This document shows, piece after piece, positions 9,243 to 18,499 of a DNA stretch of 64,000 bases (its first letter is position 1; the number at the start of each line of letters is the position of its first letter). This stretch comes from Microbacterium sp. LWH3-1.2 (GTDB taxonomy: Bacteria > Actinomycetota > Actinomycetes > Actinomycetales > Microbacteriaceae). The DNA is taken from NCBI RefSeq assembly GCF_040675855.1, contig NZ_JBEGIK010000001.1, forward strand, positions 3,534,001 to 3,598,000, written 5' to 3'. The notes below the pieces were generated by a model. The model had not been told where the DNA came from. It did not search any database and worked only from the letters and a program-made list of their open reading frames with translations. A program made the position numbers and the translations under genes.

Positions 9243-10553
9243 GTGCCTGACGCCCTGAGCATCACCGCCTCGAGCGTCGATCCGGGACTGCTGACGCTGC
9301 CGTGGTCGACGCCGCTGGGCGAGTGGCCCTCGAGCCACATCGTGTTCCTGCCGAAGGGCATCTCTCGTCATCTGGTGCGATTCGCAAACCTCTCGGGCCG
9401 GGTGGTCGCCATCAAGGAGACCACGCAGGCGATGGCGCAGCGCGAGTACGACATGCTCGGCAACCTCGCCCGCCTGGATGTGCCGTGCGTGGAGCGCGTC
9501 GCGGTGATCGCCGGCCGAACGGATGCTGCGGGCGAACCTCTCCCGGCAGCTCTGGTCACCGCGCACCTGAAGTTCTCGCTCCCCTACCGCGCGCTGTTCA
9601 CGCAGGTGCTGCGCCCCGACACCGCCACGCGCCTCGTGGACGCGCTCGCGCTGCTGCTCGTGCGCCTCCACAACGTCGGGTTCTTCTGGGGTGACGTGTC
9701 GCTGTCGAACACGCTGTTCCGTCGGGATGCGGGCGCCTTCGCCGCCTACCTCGTCGACGCCGAGACCGGCGAGCTGCACGAGAGCGGCCTGACGCCGGGC
9801 CAGCGTGCGCACGACCTCGACGTGGCCCGCACCAACATCGCCGGCGAGATCATGGACCTCGAAGCCGGCGGACGCCTCGAGGGCGGCGTCGACGCCATCG
9901 CGATCGCCGACGGCATCGTGTCGTCGTACCACTCGCTGTGGGCAGCGCTCACCGACGAGGAGACGTTCCGCGCCGACGAGGCGTATCGGCTCACCGAGCG
10001 CGTGCAGCGGCTGAACGACCTCGGGTTCGACATCGGGGAGATGTCGATCCAGGCCACCTCCGACGGCACGCGCGTGTCGATCCAGCCGAAGGTCGTCGAC
10101 GCCGGCCACCACCAGCGACGCCTGCTGCGCCTCACGGGCCTCGACGTCGAGGAGAACCAGGCGCGGCGCCTGCTCAACGACCTCGACGAGTTCCGCGTGC
10201 GCATCTCGCGCCTGGGCGACGACGAGGAGATGGTCGCGCACGAGTGGCTCACCCGGGTGTTCGAGCCGGTCGTCAAGGCGATCCCGTGGGACCTGCGCTC
10301 GAAGCTCGAGCCGGCTGAGGTGTTCCACCAGCTGCTCGAGCACCGCTGGTACCTGTCGCAGGCCAAGGGCAAGTCGGTGCCCCTCGCCGAGGCGCTGACG
10401 AGCTACATCGACAACGTGCTGCGCCACCGCCGCGACGAGGCGACCCTGATGGGACCGCCGACCGAGACCGTGTCGCTCTCGATCATCACGTCGTCCAACC
10501 CCGTGATCGACGATGACGACGAGGACGACATCGACTGGCGCGACCTGGTCTGA
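9243..10553 (+). CDS. DUF4032 protein with kinase-like N-terminal domain
   Basis: 436 residues. The N-terminal 200 residues look like a lipopolysaccharide/aminoglycoside kinase-like fold: VVAIKETTQAMAQREY resembles the ATP-lysine strand, and HNVGFFWGDVSLSNTLF resembles the catalytic loop with Asp and Asn, with VDAETGE as the metal motif. The remainder is the DUF4032 region (VVDAGHHQRRLLRLTGLDVE). It ends in an acidic tail, DDDDEDDIDW. The GTG start follows TGGAGGGG. Substrate and function are not known to me; the kinase activity is inference from motifs. Confidence 0.85.
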   Translation: MPDALSITASSVDPGLLTLPWSTPLGEWPSSHIVFLPKGISRHLVRFANLSGRVVAIKETTQAMAQREYDMLGNLARLDVPCVERVAVIAGRTDAAGEPLPAALVTAHLKFSLPYRALFTQVLRPDTATRLVDALALLLVRLHNVGFFWGDVSLSNTLFRRDAGAFAAYLVDAETGELHESGLTPGQRAHDLDVARTNIAGEIMDLEAGGRLEGGVDAIAIADGIVSSYHSLWAALTDEETFRADEAYRLTERVQRLNDLGFDIGEMSIQATSDGTRVSIQPKVVDAGHHQRRLLRLTGLDVEENQARRLLNDLDEFRVRISRLGDDEEMVAHEWLTRVFEPVVKAIPWDLRSKLEPAEVFHQLLEHRWYLSQAKGKSVPLAEALTSYIDNVLRHRRDEATLMGPPTETVSLSIITSSNPVIDDDDEDDIDWRDLV

Positions 10554-10562
10554 CCTCGCTCG

Positions 10563-11204
10563 TCAGTAGCCGACGGTGAACCTCTTGCGGGGGTGCTGCG
10601 GGTTCTCGATCTCGTCGACGATCGCCACCGCGAGGTCCTCGCCCGAGATGTACGACTCGCCCTCGGCGTCGGTGACGATCACGTCGCCCCCGGTGCGGTA
10701 CTCGCCGGTCCGCTCCCCCGGGTTGTACGCTCCGAAGCCGCCGGCCGGGTGGATGTAGAACCAGTCCAGCGACTCCGGCGCCTGCTTGAGGTCGTCCAGG
10801 ACGCCGATCGCCTCGAGCGCCTCCGCCTTGTAGTCCTCGGAGAAGGAGGGAAGGTCGACGACCCGCTCGCCGCCCTCGGTGACGAGGCTGCCGCCGGCGC
10901 CGCCGATCACGCCCAGGCGAACGCCCTCCGGAAGGAGGGAGGCGAGCGCAGCGATGTTCGGGCGCACGAGGCCCTGCATCTCGCCACGCGGTGCGACCGC
11001 CGAGACGACGACGTCGACGCCCACGATCTGCGAGAGCAGGTCGGGGACGTCGGTCAGCGAGCCTTCGATGTACATCGCCCCTGCGTGACGCTCGGCGGGG
11101 ATGCGGCGAGCGATCGACAGCACGTTGTGCCCCCGACTCACCGCCTCCGCGACGATGTGACGGCCGGCGTACCCCGAGCCTCCGATGACGGCGATGCGTG
11201 CCAT
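10563..11204 (-). CDS. NAD(P)-binding atypical SDR-family protein
   Basis: 213 residues with the dinucleotide-binding loop IAVIGGSGYAGRHI at the extreme N-terminus and the VVVSAVAP strand around residue 65. It resembles the NAD(P)H-binding SDR-a proteins (PF13460 type) that include flavin reductases and NmrA-like sensors. No Tyr-x-x-x-Lys catalytic pair is evident in the usual place. It is convergent with DUF4032 (9 bases apart). Substrate unknown. Confidence 0.85.
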   Translation of the reverse strand: MARIAVIGGSGYAGRHIVAEAVSRGHNVLSIARRIPAERHAGAMYIEGSLTDVPDLLSQIVGVDVVVSAVAPRGEMQGLVRPNIAALASLLPEGVRLGVIGGAGGSLVTEGGERVVDLPSFSEDYKAEALEAIGVLDDLKQAPESLDWFYIHPAGGFGAYNPGERTGEYRTGGDVIVTDAEGESYISGEDLAVAIVDEIENPQHPRKRFTVGY

Positions 11205-11307
11205 GCGCTGGTGCCTTTCGACGTGTGGTTTCGCCGGCTCGTGCCGGCTCTGCAGAAGGGATCGTGCGATGCGGGCGGAGTTCGTCCCGCGCCCGTCGGG
11301 CGGGGAC

Positions 11308-12300
11308 TCAGGCGGGACGGGCGCCTCGGAGGGTCGACACCTGGTACAGGGCGACGGATGCCGCGATCCCGGCGTTGAGCGACTCCGTGGCCGACGAGAT
11401 CGGGATCGACACGATCTGGTCGCACGTCTCCGTCACCAGGCGCGAGAGGCCCTTGCCCTCGGAGCCGACGACGATCACGACGGGGCGGTCGGCCAGTTGA
11501 AGCTCCGGAAGGGAGACGTCGCCGCCGCCGTCCAGGCCGAGGACGAACACGCCCTGCTTCTTGAAGTCCTTGAGCATCGCCGTGAGGTTCGAGGCGAGGG
11601 CGACGGGCACGCGTGCCGCCGCGCCCGCACTCGTCTTCCACGCGGCCGAGTTGACGCTGGCCGAGCGGCGCTGCGGCACGATGACGGCCTGCCCGCCGAA
11701 GGCCGCGGTCGAGCGGAGGATCGCACCCAGGTTGCGCGGGTCGGTGATGCCGTCGAGCGCGACGAACAGCGGGGTCTGACCCGACTCGATCACCTGCTCG
11801 AGCAGGTCCTGCGGGTGGCCGTACTCGTACGGCGGCACCTTGAGCGCGACGCCCTGGTGCACTCCGTCGAAGCCGGCCATGCGGTCGAGCTCGGGACGCG
11901 TCACCTCGAGCACCGGGATGTCACGGTGCGTGGCGATCGCCAGCATCTCCTTGACCCGGTCATCCATCTCGACCCGCTGCGCGATGTAGAACGCGGTCGC
12001 GGGGATCTTGGCGCGCAGCGCCTCGAGCACCGAATTGCGGCCGGTGACCGTCTCGGTGTCGTCGTCCTTCTTCGCGGGGCGGGAGCTGCGGGGCGCGGGC
12101 TGCCCGGGCTTGCCCTTGCCGCCGGCCGCCGCGTACCGCTCGGCGGCGGCCTTGCGCTTGCCGGCCGGGTGCCACGCGCGGTCCTCCGCCTTGGGCGTCG
12201 GCCCGCGCCCCTCGAGGGACCGCTTGTTCTTGCCGCCGGTGCCCTTGGTGGGGCCCTTCTTGCTGCTCTTGCTGGCGCCGGGGCGTCCTGGCTTTGCCAT
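11308..12300 (-). CDS. rlmB: 23S rRNA (guanosine-2'-O)-methyltransferase RlmB
   Basis: 330 residues. A basic Gly/Lys-rich extension of about 80 residues precedes a SpoU-class SPOUT methyltransferase: substrate-binding domain GRNSVLEALRAKIPA, then the knot motifs DGITDPRNLGAILRST, VVIVVGSEGKGLSR and IPISSATESLNAGIAASV. It methylates G2251 (E. coli numbering) of 23S rRNA. The ATG at 12300 shares one base with the cysS stop (TGATG), so the two form an operon, a common actinobacterial arrangement. Confidence 0.95.
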   Translation of the reverse strand: MAKPGRPGASKSSKKGPTKGTGGKNKRSLEGRGPTPKAEDRAWHPAGKRKAAAERYAAAGGKGKPGQPAPRSSRPAKKDDDTETVTGRNSVLEALRAKIPATAFYIAQRVEMDDRVKEMLAIATHRDIPVLEVTRPELDRMAGFDGVHQGVALKVPPYEYGHPQDLLEQVIESGQTPLFVALDGITDPRNLGAILRSTAAFGGQAVIVPQRRSASVNSAAWKTSAGAAARVPVALASNLTAMLKDFKKQGVFVLGLDGGGDVSLPELQLADRPVVIVVGSEGKGLSRLVTETCDQIVSIPISSATESLNAGIAASVALYQVSTLRGARPA

Positions 12301-13775
12301 CAGTTCTCCTTCGTGCGGGCCGCGGCCCGTCGGTTGCTCTCCACCGGACGAGGAGCATCGGCCACACTCCAGTGCGTCCCGTCGGGACCGTCTTCGAGGG
12401 CGATGCCGGCCGCCGCGATCGCGTCGCGGATGCGGTCGGCGGCCGCCCAGTCCTTGGCCGCGCGCGCGTCGGCGCGCTGGGCGATCATGGTCTGCACCAG
12501 TACATCGAGAGCGGATGCCTCGGCCGAGGCGTCCGTCGACCGCCAGTGCGGATCCAGAGGGTCGATGCCGAGCACGCCCGCCATCACGGCGACGTCCGCG
12601 AATGCGCGGAGCCCACCGGCACGGTCGCCTGCGTCGAGCGCGGTGTTGCCGTCGCGTACGGTCTCGTGCAGCACCGCGAGCGCCTGGGGCACGCCGAGGT
12701 CGTCGTCCAGTGCCGCGGCGAACGCGGCCGGGACCGTGGCATCCACCCTCACATCCTCGGCTCCGCGCAACATGCGGATCGCGCGCTCGAGGAAGGTGCG
12801 GATGCGCTCGAGCGCCGCTTCGGCCTCGTCGAACGTCGACGTGGTGATGTCGAGACTGGACCGGTAGTGCGCCGCGGCGAGCGCGTAGCGCACCACGAGG
12901 GCGTCGCGCTCGCGGAGCAGGTCCTCGGCGAGGACGAAGTTGAACAGCGACTTCGACATCTTCTGCGCGCCGACCGTCACGAGGCCGTTGTGCACCCAGT
13001 ACCGCGCGAAGCCGTCGCCGGCCGCCGTGGACTGCGCGAGCTCGTTCTCGTGATGGGGGAAGCGCAGGTCGAGCCCGCCGCCGTGGATGTCGAAGTCGGC
13101 ACCGAGGTAGCGCCGCGCCATCGCAGAGCACTCGATGTGCCAGCCGGGGCGCCCGGCGCCCCACGGCGAGGTCCACGTGGCGGATGCCGGCTCGTCGGGC
13201 TTGGCGCCCTTCCAGAGCGCGAAGTCGCGAGGGTCACGCTTGCCGCGCGGGTCGGCGTCGGCGGCCGGCTCCATCGCGTCGATCGACTGGTTCGTGAGCG
13301 ACCCGTAGTCCGCCCAGGACCGGACATCGAAGTAGACGTCGCCCGCGGCATCCGTTCCCTCCGGCGCGGCATATGCGTGACCCGCCTCGATGAGCCGCTG
13401 GATGAGCTCCTGCATCTGCGGGATCGACGCCGTCGCGCGCGGCTCGTACGTCGGCGGGAGAATGCCGATCGCGGTGTAGGCGCGGGTGAACTCGAGCTCC
13501 ATGCGGTATGCGAGCGCCCACCACGGCTCGCCGTCGGTCGCGTTCGCGAGCACCTTGTCGTCGATGTCGGTGACGTTGCGCACGAAGGTGACGCGGCCGT
13601 ACCGATGCGTGAGCCAGCGTCGGAGGATGTCGAAGCTGAGCGCGCCCCGCAGGTGCCCGATGTGGGGGCCGGACTGGACTGTCGGGCCGCACACGTAGAT
13701 CGTGACGTTTCCGGGGTCGAGGGGCACGAAATCGCGCAGGGTCTGCGCCTTGGTGTCGTACAGCTGAACCGTCAC
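12300..13775 (-). CDS. cysS: cysteinyl-tRNA synthetase
   Basis: 491 residues, class I synthetase. The Zn/Cys site YVCGPTVQSGPHIGHLRG includes the HIGH motif; GWHIECSAMA and the KMSKS loop (QKMSKSLFNF) follow, and the DALR-type C-terminal domain is present. The length fits CysS rather than the shorter mycothiol ligase MshC. It heads the cysS-rlmB operon and is divergent from the EamA transporter gene with an 88-base gap. Confidence 0.96.
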   Translation of the reverse strand: MTVQLYDTKAQTLRDFVPLDPGNVTIYVCGPTVQSGPHIGHLRGALSFDILRRWLTHRYGRVTFVRNVTDIDDKVLANATDGEPWWALAYRMELEFTRAYTAIGILPPTYEPRATASIPQMQELIQRLIEAGHAYAAPEGTDAAGDVYFDVRSWADYGSLTNQSIDAMEPAADADPRGKRDPRDFALWKGAKPDEPASATWTSPWGAGRPGWHIECSAMARRYLGADFDIHGGGLDLRFPHHENELAQSTAAGDGFARYWVHNGLVTVGAQKMSKSLFNFVLAEDLLRERDALVVRYALAAAHYRSSLDITTSTFDEAEAALERIRTFLERAIRMLRGAEDVRVDATVPAAFAAALDDDLGVPQALAVLHETVRDGNTALDAGDRAGGLRAFADVAVMAGVLGIDPLDPHWRSTDASAEASALDVLVQTMIAQRADARAAKDWAAADRIRDAIAAAGIALEDGPDGTHWSVADAPRPVESNRRAAARTKEN

Positions 13776-13863
13776 CGCACCAGCCTACCGGCGGGCGCCG
13801 TGGCGACCCCTGAGAGACCCGGGGCGCACAGGCCCCGGCGCCGAATCGGGATAGAACAGTAAG

Positions 13864-14793
13864 GTGCATGTGCTCGCCGTCCTCGCCGCCGCGCTGCTGT
13901 TCGGCACGACCGGAACCTCGCAGGCGCTCGGGCCCGAGGGCACCACTCCCCTCTCGATCGGCGTGATGCGCATGGTGATCGGCGGCACCGGGCTCGCCAT
14001 CATCGCGTTCTCGCTTGCCGCGCGCCACCGGGCGCGGCTCCCCACCGGTACGGTGCGTCCGCGGTGGGGCCCGCGTCCCGCCCTGCTCATGGTGCTCACG
14101 GGCGCGTGTCTCGCGCTGTACCAGCCGCTGTTCTTCCTCGGCACGTCGCGCAACGGCGTCGCGGTCGGCACGGTCGTCGCCCTCGGCTCCGCACCGATCC
14201 TCGCGGGCCTGCTGGAATGGGCGCTGACGCGACGGATGCCGACACTCGCGTGGATGGGCGCGACCGCCCTCGCGACGATCGGCGTCGTGCTGCTCGGCTT
14301 CGGCGGCGCGGCGGGCACGGGCGGCGGGACGGATCCCCTGGGCCTCGCCGGATCGGTGGGCGCGGGTGCGTCGTTCGCCGTCATCGCCAACGCGCAGCGG
14401 CGTCTCCTCGACGACGGCTGGGATCCCTTCACCGTCGTCGGAGCCATGGGCGCGAGCTCCGCGGCGATCTGCGCGTTCGCGCTCCCCTTCGTCGACCTGG
14501 CGTGGCTCGGCACGACACCCGGCGTGGTGATGGCGCTCTGGCTGGGCCTGGCCACCATCTCGATCGCCTACGTGCTGTTCACGTGGGGACTCAGCGGGCT
14601 CACGGCGGCCACCGCCGCGACGCTCACCCTCGGCGAGCCGCTGACCGCGAGCGTGCTCGGTATCGTGGTGCTCGGCGAGCGCCTGTCGGCGCTCGCCGTC
14701 GTCGGACTCGTGGTCCTCGCCGCGGGGCTGGCACTCCTTGCGTGGGGATCCCGCGCGCCACGCGACGCCGCTCCCTACGCCGTCGAGGCGTGA
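13864..14793 (+). CDS. EamA/DMT-family exporter
   Basis: 309 residues, about ten membrane segments in two EamA repeats (ALLFGTTGTSQALGPEGTTP in the first, LTLGEPLTASVLGIVVLGE in the second). Likely an exporter of metabolites or drugs; substrate unknown. It begins with GTG (13864) and has no convincing ribosome site upstream (ACAGTAAG), so the exact start or a leaderless transcript is open. It is divergent from cysS. Confidence 0.88.
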   Translation: MHVLAVLAAALLFGTTGTSQALGPEGTTPLSIGVMRMVIGGTGLAIIAFSLAARHRARLPTGTVRPRWGPRPALLMVLTGACLALYQPLFFLGTSRNGVAVGTVVALGSAPILAGLLEWALTRRMPTLAWMGATALATIGVVLLGFGGAAGTGGGTDPLGLAGSVGAGASFAVIANAQRRLLDDGWDPFTVVGAMGASSAAICAFALPFVDLAWLGTTPGVVMALWLGLATISIAYVLFTWGLSGLTAATAATLTLGEPLTASVLGIVVLGERLSALAVVGLVVLAAGLALLAWGSRAPRDAAPYAVEA

Positions 14794-14852
14794 AGCCCGG
14801 CCCCACGGCCGGAAACACGGCCGAAACCGGCTCGTGGCACACTGGGCGCGAC

Positions 14853-15320
14853 ATGCAGCGCACCATCGAGATCCGCACCGACGACCTCACCGGCGAAGCC
14901 ACCCGCCGCCTCATCGCCCTGCACCTCGCGGCGATGCACGACAGCTCTCCCCCCGAGAGCGTGCACGCGCTCGACATCGATGGGCTGCGGGACCCGTCCC
15001 TCTCGGTCTGGACCGCGTGGGTCGACGGAGAGCTCGCGGGCGTCGGCGCCCTGAAGGCACTCGACCCCGACCGAGGCGAGATCAAGTCGATGCGCGCGGA
15101 CGACCGGTTCCGGGGCGCCGGCATCGGCCGCGCGCTGCTGCGCCACATCATGGAGCACGCGCGGCAGCGCGGGATGTCGAGCCTGTGGCTCGAGACGGGC
15201 GCCACCGAGGACTTCGTCCCCGCGCAGCGCCTGTACGAGAGCGAGGGCTTCGTCGTCTGCGGTCCGTTCGGAGACTACGTGCTCGACCCGTTCTCGGTGT
15301 TCATGACCCGCGCACTCTGA
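14853..15320 (+). CDS. GNAT-family N-acetyltransferase
   Basis: 155 residues. GEIKSMRADDRFRGAGIGRA is the acetyl-CoA pyrophosphate-binding motif, followed by LWLETGATEDFVPAQRLYES and the final FVVCGPFGDY strand, the pattern of the YjgM/PhnO-like GNATs acting on small amines or amino acids. ATG 14853 lies 60 bases after the EamA stop on the same strand. It converges with ispDF. Confidence 0.88.
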   Translation: MQRTIEIRTDDLTGEATRRLIALHLAAMHDSSPPESVHALDIDGLRDPSLSVWTAWVDGELAGVGALKALDPDRGEIKSMRADDRFRGAGIGRALLRHIMEHARQRGMSSLWLETGATEDFVPAQRLYESEGFVVCGPFGDYVLDPFSVFMTRAL

Positions 15321-15341
15321 CGCCCGCCGCTCCGGTGCTTC

Positions 15342-16544
15342 TCAGGCCGGCACGACGAGGGCGACGGCGAATGCCGAAACGCCTTCGCCCTGCCCGGTGA
15401 ACCCGAGGCCGTCGGTGGTCGTCGCCGACACCGACACCGGTGCACCGCCGAGTGCGTCCGACAGGGCGCGTTCGGCCTCGATGCGGCGTGCGGACAGGCG
15501 CGGGCGATTGGCCTGTACCTGCACCGAGACATTGCCGACGCGCCAGCCCGCTTCCCCGAGGAGCGCGACCGTGCGCGTGAGGAACGCGTCGGCGTGCGCC
15601 CCGGCGTACTCGGTATGATCCGTGCCGAAGTGCGTGCCGATGTCGCCGAGCCCCGCGGCGGCGAGAAGTGCGTCGACGATCGCATGGGCGACGGCATCCC
15701 CGTCGGAGTGTCCTGACAGCGGCGCCTCGCCGGGCCACTCGAGCCCCGCCAGCCACAGCGTGCCCTCACCGCCGAACGCGTGAACGTCGGTGCCGACGCC
15801 GACCCGCGGGAGCGCCGGCGCACGGCCGAGGTGGGCGGCGACGTGCGGTGCGGGCTCGGCGATCAGGTGGCGGGCGCGTTCGAGGTCCGTGGCGGTGGTG
15901 ATCTTGAAGGCGAGCGGATGCCCCGGCACGGCGGCGACCGCATGCCCGGCCTCGGCCACCAGTGCGGCGTCGTCGGTGAAGTCCGCGAGGGCGGCGTCGT
16001 ATGCCTCGTCGAGCACGTCTCGCCGGAAGCCCTGGGGCGTCTGCGCGGCAGCGAGTTCCGCACGGTCGACCGCGGCGACGATCTCGTCGCCCGCGACACG
16101 CTTGATCGTGTCGATCACGGGGAGCACCGGGATGGCGCCCGCCGCACCCCCGTCGATCGCGCCGATCACGCGCTCGAAGACCTCTGCGGGGGTGAGGGCG
16201 CGCGCCGCGTCGTGCACCAGCACGACCTCGACGTCCGCCCAGAGCGCCGCGAGCCCCGCGGCGACGGAGGCCTGCCGGGTCTCCCCGCCCGCGACGACCG
16301 ATACGAGGTCTCGTCGGTCCCCCGCGGTGGCCAGCGCCTCGCTGATCGCGTCGCCCTCGCGTCCGGCGGGGGCGACGACCACGACCTGCGCGAGCGGAGC
16401 GGCGAACACTCCCTCGAGCGCATGCCGCAGGATGCTGCTCCCGTCGATGCCGACGAACGCCTTCGGCGCTCCGGCGCCCAGACGGGTGCCTGATCCGGCG
16501 GCCACGACGATGACGCCGACGCGCGGCACGGGAGTGATGCTCAC
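15342..16544 (-). CDS. ispDF: bifunctional MEP-pathway enzyme IspD-IspF
   Basis: A 400-residue fusion. Residues about 1-235 are IspD (MEP cytidylyltransferase): [20 protein letters not shown] and [14 protein letters not shown]. Residues about 245-400 are IspF (MEcPP synthase): [11 protein letters not shown] with the Zn ligands, [15 protein letters not shown], and [14 protein letters not shown] at the end. It makes the isoprenoid precursor MEcPP from MEP in two of three steps; IspE is elsewhere. It lies downstream of carD on the same strand, separated by a terminator. Confidence 0.96.
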   Translation of the reverse strand: MSITPVPRVGVIVVAAGSGTRLGAGAPKAFVGIDGSSILRHALEGVFAAPLAQVVVVAPAGREGDAISEALATAGDRRDLVSVVAGGETRQASVAAGLAALWADVEVVLVHDAARALTPAEVFERVIGAIDGGAAGAIPVLPVIDTIKRVAGDEIVAAVDRAELAAAQTPQGFRRDVLDEAYDAALADFTDDAALVAEAGHAVAAVPGHPLAFKITTATDLERARHLIAEPAPHVAAHLGRAPALPRVGVGTDVHAFGGEGTLWLAGLEWPGEAPLSGHSDGDAVAHAIVDALLAAAGLGDIGTHFGTDHTEYAGAHADAFLTRTVALLGEAGWRVGNVSVQVQANRPRLSARRIEAERALSDALGGAPVSVSATTTDGLGFTGQGEGVSAFAVALVVPA

Positions 16545-16620
16545 CCGTTCACGCTATCGCGATCGACGGCCGGCGCCGTGCGGGGACGGCCTCTGCAGAA
16601 CCGGGCGCACACAGCAGAAC

Positions 16621-16641
16621 GGCGCCCCCGCAGGGGGCGCC
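16621..16641 (-). terminator. hairpin terminator after carD
   Basis: A perfect 9-bp stem GGCGCCCCC/GGGGGCGCC with a 3-base loop lies 13 bases beyond the carD stop on the minus strand and is followed by GTTCTGCTG. The U-tract is poor, so termination may be partial and ispDF may be co-transcribed. Confidence 0.6.
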
Positions 16642-16654
16642 GTTCCCAGGAGTC

Positions 16655-17137
16655 TCAGCTCGCGAGGACCTCGTCGAGAAGAACGCTGGCCTTCTCTTCG
16701 TCGGTCTTCTCGGCCAGAGCGAGCTCGGAGATCAGAATCTGCTTCGCTTTGGCGAGCATGCGCTTCTCCCCGGCCGACAGGCCGCGGTCCTGATCGCGGC
16801 GCCACAGGTCGCGCACGACCTCGCTGACCTTGATGACGTCACCGGAGGCGAGCTTCTCGAGGTTCGCCTTGTAGCGGCGCGACCAGTTGGTCGGCTCCTC
16901 GGTGAAGGGAGCGCGCAGAACCTCGAAGACCTTGTCGAGGCCCTCCTTGCCGATGACGTCTCGGACGCCGACCAGGTCGACGTTCTCTGCGGGGACTTCG
17001 ATGATGAGATCACCCTGCGTGACGTTCAGCTTCAGGTACTTCTTCGTCTCGCCCTTGATGATCCGGTCTTTGACCTCGATGATCGTTGCCGCCCCGTGAT
17101 GGGGGTAGACGACCGTCTCGCCAACCTCAAAAAGCAT
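16655..17137 (-). CDS. carD: CarD-family RNA polymerase-binding transcription factor
   Basis: 160 residues. The N-terminal RNA polymerase-interacting Tudor-like domain begins [19 protein letters not shown]; the helical C-terminal domain contains [17 protein letters not shown] and [19 protein letters not shown]. It stabilises RNA polymerase open complexes at stable-RNA and housekeeping promoters. ATG 17137 was preferred over 17173 because the family begins MxFxVGExVVYPHHG and AAAGGA lies 9 bases upstream. It precedes ispDF, the usual actinobacterial neighbourhood. Confidence 0.96.
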   Translation of the reverse strand: MLFEVGETVVYPHHGAATIIEVKDRIIKGETKKYLKLNVTQGDLIIEVPAENVDLVGVRDVIGKEGLDKVFEVLRAPFTEEPTNWSRRYKANLEKLASGDVIKVSEVVRDLWRRDQDRGLSAGEKRMLAKAKQILISELALAEKTDEEKASVLLDEVLAS

Positions 17138-17281
17138 GGAGTTATGTCCTTTCGGCAACCTCCAGGATACCACAGGCGAAATACGCTAAGGTTCTCCGTC
17201 CCCGGGCCGGGCGGTGCTCCGCGCGGTCGATCACGAGCCCCTAGAATGCTGGAGAACCGTCATCCGTCATATGGAGGATCC

Positions 17282-17749
17282 GTGAACCGCCGCCTCATCG
17301 CGTCGCTGGCCATCGGGGGCGCACTCGTCCTCACGACGACCGGGTGCAGCATGATCTCGCCGCAGGCGACCACGATCACCTATTCGGCGGCGGAGGGCAC
17401 GAACGTCCACGATGCCGGCCCCGTCGAGGTGCGCAACGCGCAGATCGTCGCGAACGAGGACGGCTCGGAGGGCAACTTCGTGGCCGCGCTGGTCAACCAG
17501 ACTGAGGACTCGCACACCCTCAACGTCGAGTTCGGCGAGGGCGGCCCCACGCTCACCGTGCGCGTGCCGGCCAACACGACGGTGAGCCTCGGCTCCGACG
17601 AGGACGAACCGCTGCTCGTCGAAGACCTCGACGCCCTCCCCGGCACCGACGTCACCACCTTCTTCCAGTCCGGCGACTCCGAAGGCGCGATCGTCTCCGT
17701 GCCTGTGCTGGACGGCACTCTCGACTACCTCGCGCCGCTCGCTCCGTGA
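17282..17749 (+). CDS. small secreted lipoprotein, unknown function
   Basis: 155 residues with a lipoprotein signal: NRR, a hydrophobic stretch (LIASLAIGGALVLTT) and lipobox TTGC. The mature part has repeated beta-strand patterns (VEVRNAQIVANEDG, ALVNQTEDSHTLNVEF, LTVRVPANTTVSLG), like the small immunoglobulin-like lipoproteins often found next to senX3-regX3 or carD in actinobacteria. GTG 17282 follows ATGGAGG. It is divergent from carD and convergent with regX3. A cell-surface location is predicted; function is unknown. Confidence 0.85.
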   Translation: MNRRLIASLAIGGALVLTTTGCSMISPQATTITYSAAEGTNVHDAGPVEVRNAQIVANEDGSEGNFVAALVNQTEDSHTLNVEFGEGGPTLTVRVPANTTVSLGSDEDEPLLVEDLDALPGTDVTTFFQSGDSEGAIVSVPVLDGTLDYLAPLAP

Positions 17750-17756
17750 GCGCGGT

Positions 17757-17810
17757 CGCGAAGACACGAAGAGGGTGCCCCGCGAGGGGCACCCTCTTCG
17801 TGTCTTCGCG
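17757..17810. terminator. bidirectional terminator, perfect 25-bp inverted repeat
   Basis: A perfect inverted repeat (arms 17757-17781 and 17786-17810, loop GCGA) sits between the convergent lipoprotein and regX3 genes. Each arm reads CGCGAAGACACGAAGAGGG onward. It can stop transcription from either side. Confidence 0.85.
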
Positions 17811-17815
17811 GTGCG

Positions 17816-18499
17816 TCAGCCCTCGAAGCGGTAGCCGAGCCCGCGCACGGTGACCAGCATCTCCGGCGAGCCCGGGTTCTTCTCGATGCGGGAGCGGATG
17901 CGCTTGATGTGGACGTCGAGCGTCTTCGTGTCGCCGAAGTAGTCGCTCCCCCACACCCGGTCGATGAGCTGGCCGCGCGTCAGCACGCGTCCGGCGTTGC
18001 GCATGAGAACCTCGAGCAGCTCGAATTCCTTGAGCGGCATGTTGATCTCGCCGCCCTCGACTGCGACGGTGTGGCGGTCGATATCGAGCACGACGCGACC
18101 GCCGTCCAGCACGCGATCCTCGAGGTCGGCGTCGATCTGCGAGAACCGCCTCATCACCGCACGCATGCGCGCGAGCAGCTCGCGTGCGGAGTACGGCTTG
18201 GTGACGTAGTCGTCGGCGCCGAGCTCGAGGCCCACCACGATGTCGACCTCGGAATCCTTGGCGGTGAGCATGATGATCGGCACCGCGGAGCTGATCCGGA
18301 TCTGGCGGCACACCTCGGTGCCCGGCATTCCGGGCAGCATCAGGTCGAGCAGCACGATGTCGGCGCCGCGCTCGCGGAACGCGGTCAGCGCGGTCGGGCC
18401 GTCCTCGGCGATCTCGACCTCGTAGCCCTCACGGCGAAGGAGATAGGCGAGCGGGTCGGCGAGGTCTGGCTCGTCCTCGACGATCAGGACGCGGGTCAT
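17816..18499 (-). CDS. regX3: response regulator RegX3/PhoP type
   Basis: 227 residues, OmpR family. The receiver has VLIVEDEPDLADPL (acidic pocket), IVLLDLMLPGM (phosphoacceptor Asp about residue 52), MLTAKD and KPYSARELLARM (Lys switch). The winged-helix domain contains LKEFELLEVLMRNAGRVLTR and TLDVHIKRIRSRIE. It is the partner of the overlapping kinase gene and should bind GTTCACC-type PHO boxes; such repeats are seen upstream of phoU, ppk and pstS in this window. Confidence 0.95.
   Translation of the reverse strand: MTRVLIVEDEPDLADPLAYLLRREGYEVEIAEDGPTALTAFRERGADIVLLDLMLPGMPGTEVCRQIRISSAVPIIMLTAKDSEVDIVVGLELGADDYVTKPYSARELLARMRAVMRRFSQIDADLEDRVLDGGRVVLDIDRHTVAVEGGEINMPLKEFELLEVLMRNAGRVLTRGQLIDRVWGSDYFGDTKTLDVHIKRIRSRIEKNPGSPEMLVTVRGLGYRFEG

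Noticed and set aside
17757..17810. Transposon terminal repeat
   Set aside because: The arms are separated by only 4 bases between convergent genes; a bidirectional terminator explains it fully.
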